From positions 6,402 to 70,401 of the forward strand of contig JBQGCF010000064.1 of NCBI GenBank assembly GCA_052038315.1: a DNA stretch of 64,000 nucleotides, given 5' to 3'. The notes below the pieces were generated by a model, which was given only the letters and a program-made list of their open reading frames with translations, searched no databases and was not told the DNA's origin. The position numbers were made by a program, and so were the translations under genes. Shown in pieces: positions 39,647 through 48,388 of the stretch. Within the stretch, counting starts at the first letter, position 1. Each line of letters starts with the position of its first letter. Origin of the DNA: Iamia sp052038315. GTDB lineage: Bacteria; Actinomycetota; Acidimicrobiia; Acidimicrobiales; Iamiaceae.

Positions 39647-40582
39647 CTAGCGGTACGCCTCCGGGTTCGCCGGGAGGCCCGGGTCCTGGACCTCGACGAG
39701 GTAGCGCCAGCAGTCGGGGCGGCTGCCGTCGAGGTCGGTGAAGCCGTACTCCTGGGCCAGCTGCCCCGACGAGAGCGACGCCTGGTTCCAGCGGGCCCGC
39801 TCGGGGTCCGCGGCCAGCGCGGCCACGGCTCGCCCGACGAACCGGGGCGACTCCGAGATCCCGAAGTGCTTGGGGTCGGGGAACGGCTCCTGGTGGGGCT
39901 GGTCCATGACCTCCCGCCAGGTCTCCTCGGTGACGCCGTAGTGCTCGAGCATCATCTCGGACCGCAGCCAGCCGGGCGTCAGCGTGACGGCGGTGCCGCC
40001 GTGCGGGGCGAGCTCGTGGCCCAGCGCCCACCCCATCCGCAGGACCGACCACTTGGCCAGGTCGTAGAAGAGCGACACCCGGTAGTTGGCGGTGTTGTAC
40101 TCGAGCGTCCCGTCGGTCATCTCGACGACGAGGCCTCCGGGCTCGCGGACCAGCAACGGCAGGGCGTGGTGGCTGGTGACCAGGTGGGTGTCGATCGCCA
40201 GCTCGAGCAGGTGCCGGCCCTTGGCCAGGTCCTGCCCCCACACCGGCGACTCCCAGTCCATCAGGGTCTCGCCGCCCCAGATGTCGTTGACGAGGACGTC
40301 GAGCCGTCCGGAGTCCCGATCGATGCGGGCGACCAGATCGGCCACCTGCTCGGACTCGAGGTGGTCGACCCGCACCGCCGTCGCCGTCCCCCCGGCCGCC
40401 TCGACCAGCTCGGCGGTCTCCTCGATCGTCTCGTCCCGGTCGTACTCGGACCGGTGCTCGCGGGTCGTGCGCCCGGTCACCCAGACGTGGGCGCCGGCGG
40501 CACCCAGCTCGATGGCGATGCCCCGACCGGCGCCCCGCGTCCCGCCGGCGACCAGTGCGACCTTCCCGTCCAGCGCTCCCAT
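39647..40582 (-). CDS. Short-chain dehydrogenase/reductase
   Basis: A 311-residue SDR. The NAD(P) loop is VAGGTRGAGRGIAIE and the catalytic pair YxxxK is in FYDLAKWSVLRMGW, with Thr or Ser in the preceding VEMTDGTLEYN. A long C-terminal part (about residues 205-311) with MMLEHYGVTEETWREVM forms the substrate region. A GAGGAGG ribosome site precedes the ATG. It is divergent from a TetR regulator, across a short AT-rich operator-like gap, so it is probably controlled by that regulator. The alcohol or ketone substrate is unknown. Confidence 0.9.
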   Translation of the reverse strand: MGALDGKVALVAGGTRGAGRGIAIELGAAGAHVWVTGRTTREHRSEYDRDETIEETAELVEAAGGTATAVRVDHLESEQVADLVARIDRDSGRLDVLVNDIWGGETLMDWESPVWGQDLAKGRHLLELAIDTHLVTSHHALPLLVREPGGLVVEMTDGTLEYNTANYRVSLFYDLAKWSVLRMGWALGHELAPHGGTAVTLTPGWLRSEMMLEHYGVTEETWREVMDQPHQEPFPDPKHFGISESPRFVGRAVAALAADPERARWNQASLSSGQLAQEYGFTDLDGSRPDCWRYLVEVQDPGLPANPEAYR

Positions 40583-40631
40583 GGCTCCTCCTCGTATATG
40601 AACAACCATTCGTTTACTAACATCCACGCCG
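40583..40631. promoter_or_regulatory. Shared operator/promoter of the SDR and TetR genes
   Basis: This 49-bp gap is unusually AT-rich for the window. It carries the near-palindrome AACAACCATTCGTT (40601-40614), whose half-sites AACAA and TCGTT match in 4 of 5 positions when inverted. It is a likely TetR binding site controlling both divergent genes. Confidence 0.5.
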
Positions 40632-41225
40632 ATGCCCCGCAAGCGCACGATCCCCGACGAGGCGATCCTCGACGCCGCCCTCCGCATCGCCGAGACGGCG
40701 GGCCCGGCGGCGCTGACCTTCCAGGCGCTGTCGGCCGAGGCGGGGCTGGCCCCGGCCACCCTCGTCCAGCGGTTCGGGACCAAGGCCGCCCTGCTCCAGG
40801 CCGCCCTGCTGCGGGCCTGGGACCTGCTCGACGCGGCCACCACCGAGGCCGATGCGGGGGCCGGCGACGGGCCCGACGGCGTCGTCTCGATGCTGGTGGC
40901 GCTGGCCGGCCAGTACGACCCGAGCGAGGAGGCCGACCAGATCCTCCTGCTGCGCGAGGACCTGCGCGACCCGGTGCTGCGGGCCCGGGGCCAGGCGTGG
41001 ATCGCCACCCTCGAGGCGGCGGTCGAGCGACGGCTGCCCGACGCCCCGCCGGGGGTGGGGCGGATGGTCGTGTCGCTCTGGCAGGGCGCCCTGACCGTGT
41101 GGCAGTTCCACCGGGACGGGGAGCTCGACCGCGCCCTCGGGGACGCCGTCGCCGCCCTCCTCACGGCCCTCGGCCAGCCCGTCAGCCGACCGCGTCGACG
41201 AGCAGGTACGCCGCCACCACGGTGA
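40632..41225 (+). CDS. TetR-family transcriptional regulator
   Basis: A 197-residue regulator. The N-terminal helix-turn-helix reads ALRIAETAGPAALTFQALSA, then GLAPATLVQRFGTKAALLQA, the standard TetR fold. The ligand domain is helical (EADQILLLREDLRDPVLRAR). The last 15 residues are basic and Pro-rich and are encoded in the 44-bp overlap with the convergent TauE-like gene. It is divergent from the SDR gene, its likely target. Confidence 0.9.
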   Translation: MPRKRTIPDEAILDAALRIAETAGPAALTFQALSAEAGLAPATLVQRFGTKAALLQAALLRAWDLLDAATTEADAGAGDGPDGVVSMLVALAGQYDPSEEADQILLLREDLRDPVLRARGQAWIATLEAAVERRLPDAPPGVGRMVVSLWQGALTVWQFHRDGELDRALGDAVAALLTALGQPVSRPRRRAGTPPPR

Positions 41226-41913
41226 TGGCGCCGAGGTAGAGGGTCCGGAAGCGCGTCTCGCTCATCCGGTCGAGGACCCTGCTGCCGAGGTGGGTGCCGA
41301 CCACGACCCCGGCGATCCCGGCGACCACGGCCGGGAGGTGCTCGGTCGGGGCCAGCCCGGCCACGCCGAAGAGGGCCAGCTTGGCCAGGTGGGCGGCGAC
41401 CTGGGTGCCGGCGAAGGTCCCGACGAAGCGCTGCCGGGTGGTGGCCGCGGCCCGGAAGAGGGGGGCGAAGAGGGGACCGGTCGCCCCGACGAGCGGGCTG
41501 AGGGCGCCGGTCGCGCCGCCGACCGCGACCCAGCCGGCGGGGCTCGGGGCCGGGACCTCGATGTCGGTCCGCTCGGGCACCCACGTCCCGAGCAGCACCA
41601 CGACGGCGATGACCGCCTGGAGCACCCCCTCGGGCGCGGCCCGGGCGAGGGGGACGGTGAGGGCGCCGGCGGGGAGCAGGAGGAGCGAGGTCAGCCCGAC
41701 GACCCGCCAGTCGACGTCGTGGCGCCGGATCACCACCCGGGTGCCGTTCGAGGCGACCTGGATGGCGGCCTGGAGCGGGATGGCCACGAGCGGGTCGACG
41801 AACAGCAGGAGCAGGGCCAGGAGCACGAGCCCGCCGCCGAAGCCGACCATGGCGGTGAGGGCGGAGGTGCCGAGGGCCCCGAGCCCGACCAGCAGCACCT
41901 CTCCTCCGTCCAC
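41182..41913 (-). CDS. TauE/SafE-family membrane transporter (sulfite-exporter-like)
   Basis: A 243-residue membrane protein with seven or eight hydrophobic helices. The paired motifs LTAMVGFGGGLVLLALLLLF and GGATGALSPLVGATGPLFAP are typical of the TauE/SafE family, which moves anions such as sulfite, sulfoacetate or other organic acids. The start is a GTG at 41913. The gene is convergent with tetR and overlaps it by 44 bp, so there is no dedicated terminator between them. Confidence 0.88.
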   Translation of the reverse strand: MDGGEVLLVGLGALGTSALTAMVGFGGGLVLLALLLLFVDPLVAIPLQAAIQVASNGTRVVIRRHDVDWRVVGLTSLLLLPAGALTVPLARAAPEGVLQAVIAVVVLLGTWVPERTDIEVPAPSPAGWVAVGGATGALSPLVGATGPLFAPLFRAAATTRQRFVGTFAGTQVAAHLAKLALFGVAGLAPTEHLPAVVAGIAGVVVGTHLGSRVLDRMSETRFRTLYLGAITVVAAYLLVDAVG

Positions 41914-41935
41914 CGCACCTGTCTACTACTTGTAT

Positions 41936-42763
41936 CTAAGTTGTGCCAGACATGTGACGCCGATGGGTGTCGTCGGGGTTGCGGGCCCAGGCGGCCCAGG
42001 CGTGGTCGAAGGCGCGGCGCCAGTTCCGGTGGACGGCGCGGAGGGCGGGGCCGGGCCAGTGGGCGGGCAGCAGGTCGGCGGGCAGGAGCGGGTCGGCCTG
42101 GAGGTGGCGGAGCACGGCGGCCGAGAGCACGAAGCCCTCGGGCAGGGCCGAGCGGTCGCCGGTGGCCAGGCCCGGACGGGTGCGGTCGAGGGCGTCGAGC
42201 AGGCGCTCGGCCCGGGCCGCCCAGCCGGTCAGGTCCCAGAGCCGGGCGGCCAGGGCGACCCCGTCGTCGTCCGGCCGGGCGGTGAAGCGCTCGCACTGGG
42301 CCGCGACCACGGCCTCGGCCTCGGGCAGGGCCCCGGCCGGGAGGTTGTCGGGGCGCAGCCAGACGCCCTCGCGCCGCTCGGCCAGGCGGAGCGCCTCGGC
42401 GGCCCGGCGGAGGGCGGCCCGATCGGCGGCGGCCCGGGCCTCGCCGACCACGACGGCCATCGCCCACCCGGTCGCCGGCGTCCACGGCCGGGTCGGCGCC
42501 CCGGCGCTCAGGTCCTGGCGGGCGGAGCGGTCGAGGAGGGCGCCGGTCAGGCCGTAGCCCCCGTCGGTCGCCTCCAGCTCGCCGGCCGCCACCATCCGGC
42601 TGATCGCCACCCGGGCGGTGCCGTCGCTGATGCCGAACAGGGCGCAGGCGCCGACGAGCTGCCGGGTGGGCAGCCGGGGCGGGCGGACGCCGAGCAGGGT
42701 CGAGGCCACGACCGACCGCGCCGTCAGGGCCCGCTCCTCGGCGGGCGTCCAGGGGCCGCTCAC
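41936..42763 (-). CDS. PaaX-like transcriptional regulator
   Basis: A 275-residue protein with the N-terminal PaaX-type winged helix: PTRQLVGACALFGISDGTAR, then AISRMVAAGELEATDGGYGL. Middle and C-terminal domains follow, with DGVALAARLWDLTGWAARAE and HWPGPALRAVHRNWRRAF. PaaX represses phenylacetate degradation genes by sensing phenylacetyl-CoA. No paa genes are present here, so the ligand may differ. The GTG start overlaps the ferredoxin-like stop (GTGA, 42760-42763), so the pair is co-translated. Confidence 0.82.
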   Translation of the reverse strand: MSGPWTPAEERALTARSVVASTLLGVRPPRLPTRQLVGACALFGISDGTARVAISRMVAAGELEATDGGYGLTGALLDRSARQDLSAGAPTRPWTPATGWAMAVVVGEARAAADRAALRRAAEALRLAERREGVWLRPDNLPAGALPEAEAVVAAQCERFTARPDDDGVALAARLWDLTGWAARAERLLDALDRTRPGLATGDRSALPEGFVLSAAVLRHLQADPLLPADLLPAHWPGPALRAVHRNWRRAFDHAWAAWARNPDDTHRRHMSGTT

Positions 42764-43080
42764 CCGGCGTCGTCCTCCAGGGCCCGGCCCAGGTCCTCGA
42801 TCACCCGGGCGGTCCCCTGCGGACCCGACACGATCACCGCGGTCTCGCCCACCCCGGCCACGGCGACGGTCACGGCCCGCTTCGGGCAGACGTCGAGGCA
42901 GCTCACGGCGGCGACCCGCACCGCCTTGGCCGGCAGCTCGGCCTTGGCCCCCGTCTTGAGCGCCCTGCGCACCTGCTTCGGCCCGAACCCCCGGACGCCG
43001 TCGCACTCCCGGCACACCAGGACCAGCGACGAGCGCCAGGGGCGCCGGACCGGGCGGGGGGCGTCGTCGGGGGTCCGCAT
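42760..43080 (-). CDS. Thioredoxin-like [2Fe-2S] ferredoxin-type protein
   Basis: A 106-residue protein with four Cys: the pair LVCREC (positions 23 and 26) and the C-x3-C pair SCLDVCPKRAV (61 and 65). This is the ligand layout of thioredoxin-fold [2Fe-2S] ferredoxins, although the first pair is closer together than usual. It is coupled by a 4-bp overlap to the PaaX-like regulator, an unusual partnership that may mean redox input. ATG at 43080 is supported by TATGCT 6 nt upstream. Confidence 0.75.
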   Translation of the reverse strand: MRTPDDAPRPVRRPWRSSLVLVCRECDGVRGFGPKQVRRALKTGAKAELPAKAVRVAAVSCLDVCPKRAVTVAVAGVGETAVIVSGPQGTARVIEDLGRALEDDAG

Positions 43081-43092
43081 CGGGCCAGCATA
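43081..43092 (-). promoter_or_regulatory. Candidate leaderless -10 element of the ferredoxin-paaX operon
   Basis: On the minus strand TATGCT (43092-43087) is followed by 6 nt and the ATG at 43080. Confidence 0.55.
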
Positions 43093-43144
43093 CGGGGCTC
43101 GCGGTGAACGGCATTACGGGGTGGTCACGGACGATCTCGATCTG

Positions 43145-43157
43145 TAACATCACCACC
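43145..43157 (+). promoter_or_regulatory. Candidate leaderless -10 element of the desaturase gene
   Basis: TAACAT (43145-43150) lies 7 nt before the GTG at 43158, supporting that start over an in-frame ATG at 43104. Confidence 0.5.
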
Positions 43158-44138
43158 GTGGCCGCCACCCTCGATGCTCCCCGGACGATGGTCCCGCCGC
43201 CCGAGCGGCTGCCCGACGTGCTGCCCACCGACCGCCTCGGCGTCACCGGCAAGGCCGTCCCCGAGATCCGGTCCGAGCTGAGGCGCATCCCGGTCGCCCG
43301 CAACGTGGCCGCCATCGGCAGCGTCTACGCCCAGTCGGCCGGTCTGATCGCCCTCGCCGCCTGGATCGGCCACCCGCTGGCCTACGTCGCCGCCTTCGTC
43401 TGGATGGGCCGCACCCACGCCACCTTCGCCGCCCTCTCCCACGAGGCCGCCCACCGGCTGCTGTTCCCGAACAAGAAGGTGAACGACTGGGTCGGGCGCT
43501 GGATCGTCGGCTACCCGGGCTTCATCTCCACCGACCTGTACCGGCGGGGCCACATGGCCCACCACAAGGAGGAGTTCGGGCCCAACGAGCCCGACATGAA
43601 CCTCTACGTCGGCTACCCGGTCAGCCGGGCCTCGCTGCGCCGCAAGCTGACCCGGGACGCCCTCGGCAAGAGCGGCTGGAAGAACCTGCGCTCGCTCCTC
43701 CGGGGCGCCCGCATGAAGGCCTTCGGCAAGCACGCCCGCCGCATCCTCTACTGCCAGGCCGTCTTCCTCCTCGTCGCCACCGCGTTCGGCCGGCCCGAGC
43801 TCTACCTCCTGTGGTTCGTCCCGTGGATGACCGAGTGGCGGGTGATCAACCGGCTCCGCGCCATCGCCGAGCACGGCGGCATGGAGCACTCCAAGGACCG
43901 CCGCCGTACCACCCACTCGGTGCGCCAGCACCTGCTCTCGCGCTTCTTCCTCGTGCCGGACAACATCGGTTGGCACCTCGCCCACCACGTCGACATGGGC
44001 GTGCCGTGGCGCAACCTCCCCAAGATGCACACCGAGCTGCGGGCCAGCGGCTGGGTCCCCGACGACCTCGAGCACGAGAGCTACCTCGCCCTCTGGAAGG
44101 CCCTCGCCGCCGGCCAGGAGCACCCCCGCCCCACCTGA
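43158..44138 (+). CDS. Membrane fatty acid desaturase family protein
   Basis: A 326-residue membrane di-iron enzyme. The three histidine boxes are HEAAH, HMAHH (in RRGHMAHHKEEFGPNEPD) and HLAHHVDMGVPW. An additional EHGGMEH is present, as in this family. Two or three hydrophobic stretches flank them (QSAGLIALAAWIGHPLAYVA and LYLLWFVPWM). Related proteins desaturate or hydroxylate acyl lipids. No electron-donor gene is adjacent except the ferredoxin-like protein on the other strand, which shares the divergent promoter region. Confidence 0.88.
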   Translation: MAATLDAPRTMVPPPERLPDVLPTDRLGVTGKAVPEIRSELRRIPVARNVAAIGSVYAQSAGLIALAAWIGHPLAYVAAFVWMGRTHATFAALSHEAAHRLLFPNKKVNDWVGRWIVGYPGFISTDLYRRGHMAHHKEEFGPNEPDMNLYVGYPVSRASLRRKLTRDALGKSGWKNLRSLLRGARMKAFGKHARRILYCQAVFLLVATAFGRPELYLLWFVPWMTEWRVINRLRAIAEHGGMEHSKDRRRTTHSVRQHLLSRFFLVPDNIGWHLAHHVDMGVPWRNLPKMHTELRASGWVPDDLEHESYLALWKALAAGQEHPRPT

Positions 44139-44183
44139 CCTAGGGTCCGCGCCCGAACGGGTGAGGGCAAGGGGGGTCGTGCG

Positions 44184-45665
44184 ATGGGCAGGAAGAAGCG
44201 GGACGGGCGGGTTCCGGGGCACCGGGTGCCGCCGTGGTTCGAGGACGCCAAGCTCGGGATCTTCGTCCACTGGGGGCTCTTCTCGGTGCCGGCGTGGGCG
44301 CCGAACCTGCCACCGGGCGAGACGATGCTCGACGTCGTCAGGCGGACCCCGGCCGAGCTCGGCGCCCGGCTGCCGTACGCCGAGTGGTACGCCAACGCCA
44401 TGCGGGTGCCGGACAGCCCGACCGCCGCGCACCACCGCGCCACCTACGGCGACGCCCCCTACGAGGACTTCCGCACGCCGTTCGAGGCGACCCTCGCCGA
44501 CTGGGCCCCCGACGACTGGGCCGACCGCTTCGCCCGGACCGGCGCCGGCTACGTCGTGCTCGTCACCAAGCACCACGACGGGTACTGCCTGTGGCCCACC
44601 GACGTGCCCAACCCGCACCGCCCCGGCTGGCACGCACCCCGCGACGTGGTGGGCGAGCTGGCCGCCGCCGTGCGCCGCCGGGGCCTGCGCTTCGGGACCT
44701 ACTACTCGGTCGGGCTCGACTGGACGTGGGAGGACCTGCCGATCGTCGAGCCGGCCGACGCCTACGCCTGCGTCCCCCAGGACCCCGCCTACGCGGCCTA
44801 CGCCGACGCCCACCTCCGCGAGCTGGTCGACCGCTACGAGCCCAGCGTGATGTGGAGCGACATCGCCGCCCCGCCCGCCTTCGACCTGCCGGCGTTCCTG
44901 GCCGACTACCTCCGGCGGGTGCCCGACGGGACGATCAACGATCGCTGGAAGGTCGCCTCGCCCGTGCTCGCCCGGCCCCGGGTCCGCCGGGCCGTCAACG
45001 CCACGGTCCGCGCCGCGCTGCCCCGCCTCCCCGAGACCGGCCCGTCGTCGGGCCACCCGCTGGCCGACTTCCGCACCCCCGAGTACTCCTCGCCTCCGGC
45101 GGCCACGAACCACAAGTGGGAGGCGACGCGGGGGATGGGCGCCGCCTTCGGCATCAACCGCAACGAGCCCGACGACCGGCTGATCGATCCCGACGAGCTC
45201 GTCCGCAGCCTCGTCGACATGGTGGCCAAGAACGGCAACCTGCTCCTCAACGTCGGTCCCGACGCGGCCGGCGCGGTGCAGGACCGGGAGGCGGTCCGGC
45301 TCGAGGCGCTGGCCCGGTGGATGGACGTGAACGGCGAGGCGCTGGTCGGGACCCGGCCGTGGGTGTCGGCCAGCGGGACGACCGCCGAGGGCGTCGACGT
45401 CCGCTTCACCCAGGGCGAGGGCGCCGTCTACGCCGTGCTGCTGGACGTCCCGACCGGGCCGACCGTGACGCTGCCCGGCCTGGCCGTCCTGGCCCACCGC
45501 CCCGTCGAGCTGCTCGGCCACGGCCCGGTCGAGGCCACCGCCGCCGGCGACGACCTGGCCCTCGACTGGCCCGCCGCCGGACCGAACGGACCGGCGGTCG
45601 CCCTGCGCATCGGCCTACGCTCCCCGGCGGAGCGGTGGCAGAGTGGACGATCGCAGTCGCCTTGA
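44184..45665 (+). CDS. Alpha-L-fucosidase (GH29 family)
   Basis: A 493-residue glycoside hydrolase of family GH29. Landmarks are LGIFVHWGLFSVPAWAP, VVLVTKHHDGYCLWPT, the nucleophile region PSVMWSDIAAPP with Asp near residue 219, and KNGNLLLNVGPDAAG. A C-terminal beta domain follows. No signal peptide is evident, so it is probably cytoplasmic and acts on imported oligosaccharides. The last 12 codons lie within the tRNA-Ser gene, so the protein ends ERWQSGRSQSP, a tRNA-derived tail. TAGGGT and an AAGGGGGG ribosome site precede the ATG. Confidence 0.9.
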   Translation: MGRKKRDGRVPGHRVPPWFEDAKLGIFVHWGLFSVPAWAPNLPPGETMLDVVRRTPAELGARLPYAEWYANAMRVPDSPTAAHHRATYGDAPYEDFRTPFEATLADWAPDDWADRFARTGAGYVVLVTKHHDGYCLWPTDVPNPHRPGWHAPRDVVGELAAAVRRRGLRFGTYYSVGLDWTWEDLPIVEPADAYACVPQDPAYAAYADAHLRELVDRYEPSVMWSDIAAPPAFDLPAFLADYLRRVPDGTINDRWKVASPVLARPRVRRAVNATVRAALPRLPETGPSSGHPLADFRTPEYSSPPAATNHKWEATRGMGAAFGINRNEPDDRLIDPDELVRSLVDMVAKNGNLLLNVGPDAAGAVQDREAVRLEALARWMDVNGEALVGTRPWVSASGTTAEGVDVRFTQGEGAVYAVLLDVPTGPTVTLPGLAVLAHRPVELLGHGPVEATAAGDDLALDWPAAGPNGPAVALRIGLRSPAERWQSGRSQSP

Positions 45666-45713
45666 AAGCGACCGGGGTGCAAGCCCCCGGGGGTTCGAAT
45701 CCCCCCCGCTCCG
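45629..45713 (+). tRNA. tRNA-Ser (anticodon TGA)
   Basis: Acceptor strands GGAGCGG (45629-45635) and CCGCTCC (45706-45712) pair perfectly, with discriminator G at 45713. The anticodon arm is GTCGC-CTTGAAA-GCGAC, with TGA at 45663-45665. A long variable arm (CGGGG...CCCCG) marks a class II serine tRNA, and the T arm is GGGGGTTCGAATCCCCC. No CCA is encoded. The 5' 37 nt overlap the end of the fucosidase gene. Confidence 0.95.
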
Positions 45714-45770
45714 CTCCTCATCCCGTTAGCCTCGTGGCGGGAGATGCCATCACGGCAGGAGGGGCCGAGG

Positions 45771-48110
45771 ATGAGGGGGACGGGGATGCAGCGATTCGTG
45801 GGAGCCGCGGTCGCCGCGCTGATCGGCCTGGCGGCCGTCACGCTGGCGGTGGCGACGGGCGCGCCGGCGGGGGCCGATCCGGCCGCGCCGTGGATCGTGT
45901 TCGCCAACGACCAGACCGGTGACTGGGACCTCTACGCCATCCGGGCCGACGGCTCGGGGCTCAGGAACCTGACCGGGACGCCGGGGATCAGCGAGACCTA
46001 CCCCCGGGTCGCGCCCGACGACGGTCGCATCGCCTTCGTGGTCGGCAGCACGATCCAGGTCGCACCGCTGTCGGACCTGGCGGCCCGCACCACGATCGCC
46101 ACCGGCGACCAGCCGACCTGGTCGCCCGACGGTCGGGAGATCGCCTACACCGCCGTCGCCGCCGGCTCGGTCAACCAGATCTTCCTCACCGCGGCCGACG
46201 GCTCGGGGACGCCCCGGCAGCTGACCCCCGACGACGGCGTGCCGCGCGTCGACCCGGACCTCTCGCCCGACGGGGTCTACGTCGTGTACTCGACGCTCAC
46301 CGCGTCGGTGCCCCGGGCGCCCAACGGGATCGCCATCCGCAAGGCCGACGGGAGCGACGCCGAGCGTCCGATCACCGGCGGCATCCGCCCGGCCTTCGAC
46401 CCGGTCGCCACCAGCCCGTACCGGATCGTCTGGAACCACAACGACTTCATCGACGGGCAGGTGGAGTGGAACATCCGGCGGGGCGACCTGAACAGCACGC
46501 CGGCCCAGCGGATCACCCAGGGCCGGGACTTCAAGGTGGCGCCGACCATCTCGCCGGACCGCTCGACCGTCGTCTACGAGAGCCAGGTCACCGAGGGTTC
46601 GCCGTCACGGCTCGCCACCGTGGGCGTCTTCGGCGGCGACCAGCAGGTGATCTACGCGACCGGCCGCAGCCTCCGGCCCGACTGGTCCGACTCGCCCTGC
46701 CTCGACGTGGCGTGCCTGGCGCCGACGGCCGTCGCCGGACCCGATCGCACCGTCGACCTCGACACCCCGGTCACGCTCGACGCCACCGCCTCGTCCGACC
46801 CCGAGGGCGCGGCGCTGACGTACCGGTGGACGCAGACGAGCGGTCCGACCGCGACCCTCACCGACGCCGACGAGGCGGTGGCCACCGTCGCCGGGCTGGC
46901 CGAGCCGGCGACGCTCGGGTTCCGGGTCACCGTGACCGACCCCACCGGGCTGTCCCACTCCGACGACGTCACCGTCACCGTCGCCGACCTCGACGTCCCC
47001 GGCCCGCCGACCGACGTCATCGCGGTGGCCGGCGACGGCCGGGCGATGGTGTCGTGGACCGGACCGGTGGACGACGGCGGTTCGCCCGTCACCGGCTACG
47101 TGGTCACGCCGATCGTCGGTGGGGTGGCCCAGACGCCGCGGCCGTTCGCGTCGACGGCCACCAGCCAGACGATCACCGGCCTGGCCAACGGCACGACGTA
47201 CGCCTTCACCGTCGCCGCGGTGAACGCCATCGGCACGGGCGCCGACTCGGACCCGTCGAGCCCGGTCACGCCGAGCGGCGTCGCCCTGACCGCCACCCCG
47301 AACCCCACGGTGACCGGCGAGACCGTCGTCCTGCGGGCCGAGTCGACCGTGGGCGCCACCGGGTCGATCACCTTCCTCGACGGCACCACCCTGCTCGGGG
47401 TGCGCACGGTCACCGACGGCGTGGCCACGCTGGCCGTGTCCAAGCTCGGCGTCGGGGCCCACGACCTCACCGCCACCTACCGGAAGACCTCGACCTCGAC
47501 ACCGGTCGTGTCCGAGGTCCTCGAGCACCAGGTCACCGCCGGCAGCACCGCCGTCGCCCTGGCCACGGACCCGGCGCCGACGGTGACCGGCCAGGCCACG
47601 AGGATCACGGCCACCGTCACCGCGGTCGCCCCGGCCACCGGCCACCCGAGCGGCACGGTCGCCTTCTACGAGTCCGGCGACCTCCTCGGCCGGGCCGGCC
47701 TGGTCACCGGGACCGCCGGGCTCACGGTGCGGTTCTCGGCCGGCGCCCGTTCGATCACGGCGGTGTACGAGGGCCACCCGTCGTGGACCGGCAGCACGTC
47801 GGGCGCACCGCACGTCCACCAGGTCGACCCGGCGGCGTCGACCATCGACCTCACCGCGTCACCTTCGACGGGTGGCACCACCACCATCGTCCGGGCCACC
47901 CTCGCCACGGTCGCCCCCGGCACCGGGATCCCGGGGGGCACCGTCTCGTTCTACGAGGGCAGCACCCTCCTCGGCACCCGGACCCTGTCGGCCGGCTACG
48001 CCGCCCTGAGCACCCCCCGCACCCCGGGCGTCCACACCTACACGGCGGTCTACGGCGGGTCCGCCACCCACGTGGGATCGACCGCCGAGGTGGTCCACAC
48101 CGTCGCCTAG
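45771..48110 (+). CDS. Secreted beta-propeller protein with PKD, FN3 and Ig-like domains
   Basis: A 779-residue exported protein. The signal peptide (VGAAVAALIGLAAVTLAVATG) ends near GADPAAPW. Then come TolB/PD40-type propeller repeats (DWDLYAIRADGSGLRNLTG, PTWSPDGREIAYTAV). A PKD-like domain (DLDTPVTLDATASSDPEG), an FN3 domain (GPPTDVIAVAGDGRAMVSWT) and three Ig-like repeats of the Big_5 kind (GSITFLDGTTLLG, GTVAFYESGDLLG, GTVSFYEGSTLLG) follow. Start ATG at 45771 has GGAGGGG 6 nt upstream; TAGCCT at 45727-45732 may be the -10 box. No catalytic site is seen; a surface binding or adhesion role is likely. Confidence 0.85.
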   Translation: MRGTGMQRFVGAAVAALIGLAAVTLAVATGAPAGADPAAPWIVFANDQTGDWDLYAIRADGSGLRNLTGTPGISETYPRVAPDDGRIAFVVGSTIQVAPLSDLAARTTIATGDQPTWSPDGREIAYTAVAAGSVNQIFLTAADGSGTPRQLTPDDGVPRVDPDLSPDGVYVVYSTLTASVPRAPNGIAIRKADGSDAERPITGGIRPAFDPVATSPYRIVWNHNDFIDGQVEWNIRRGDLNSTPAQRITQGRDFKVAPTISPDRSTVVYESQVTEGSPSRLATVGVFGGDQQVIYATGRSLRPDWSDSPCLDVACLAPTAVAGPDRTVDLDTPVTLDATASSDPEGAALTYRWTQTSGPTATLTDADEAVATVAGLAEPATLGFRVTVTDPTGLSHSDDVTVTVADLDVPGPPTDVIAVAGDGRAMVSWTGPVDDGGSPVTGYVVTPIVGGVAQTPRPFASTATSQTITGLANGTTYAFTVAAVNAIGTGADSDPSSPVTPSGVALTATPNPTVTGETVVLRAESTVGATGSITFLDGTTLLGVRTVTDGVATLAVSKLGVGAHDLTATYRKTSTSTPVVSEVLEHQVTAGSTAVALATDPAPTVTGQATRITATVTAVAPATGHPSGTVAFYESGDLLGRAGLVTGTAGLTVRFSAGARSITAVYEGHPSWTGSTSGAPHVHQVDPAASTIDLTASPSTGGTTTIVRATLATVAPGTGIPGGTVSFYEGSTLLGTRTLSAGYAALSTPRTPGVHTYTAVYGGSATHVGSTAEVVHTVA

Positions 48111-48262
48111 CCCGGCAGCCTCACGGTGAAGGTGGTGCCGTCGTCGCCGGTGGTGACGGTGATGGTGCCGCCCTGGTCGTCGATGATGCGGCGGGTGATG
48201 TCGAGGCCGAGGCCGGTACCCGTGGCCCACGTGCCCGTTGGGGGAGGACCTCTTCGAGGACA
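48107..48262 (-). pseudogene. Histidine kinase remnant (C-terminal ATPase end only)
   Basis: On the minus strand this 51-codon stretch reads TGTGLGLDITRRIIDDQGG and then TITVTTGDDGTTFTVRLPG before a TAG. It is the G2 box and last strands of a HATPase_c domain. An in-frame TGA at 48263-48265 ends the frame upstream, and no kinase core, H box or sensor is found. It is a leftover piece of a sensor kinase that abuts, and overlaps by 2-3 bp, the end of the propeller gene. Confidence 0.65.
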
Positions 48263-48388
48263 TCACCCCCTGGCGTCGTCAGCGGGTTCGACCATGACGC
48301 TGGTCTTGTCGGCCCATTGCGGGGGATGTCCCCCGAAGGGATGATGAGCGCGACTGCCCGGGGGGCAGCGGGAGCGAGGGAGGCACCC

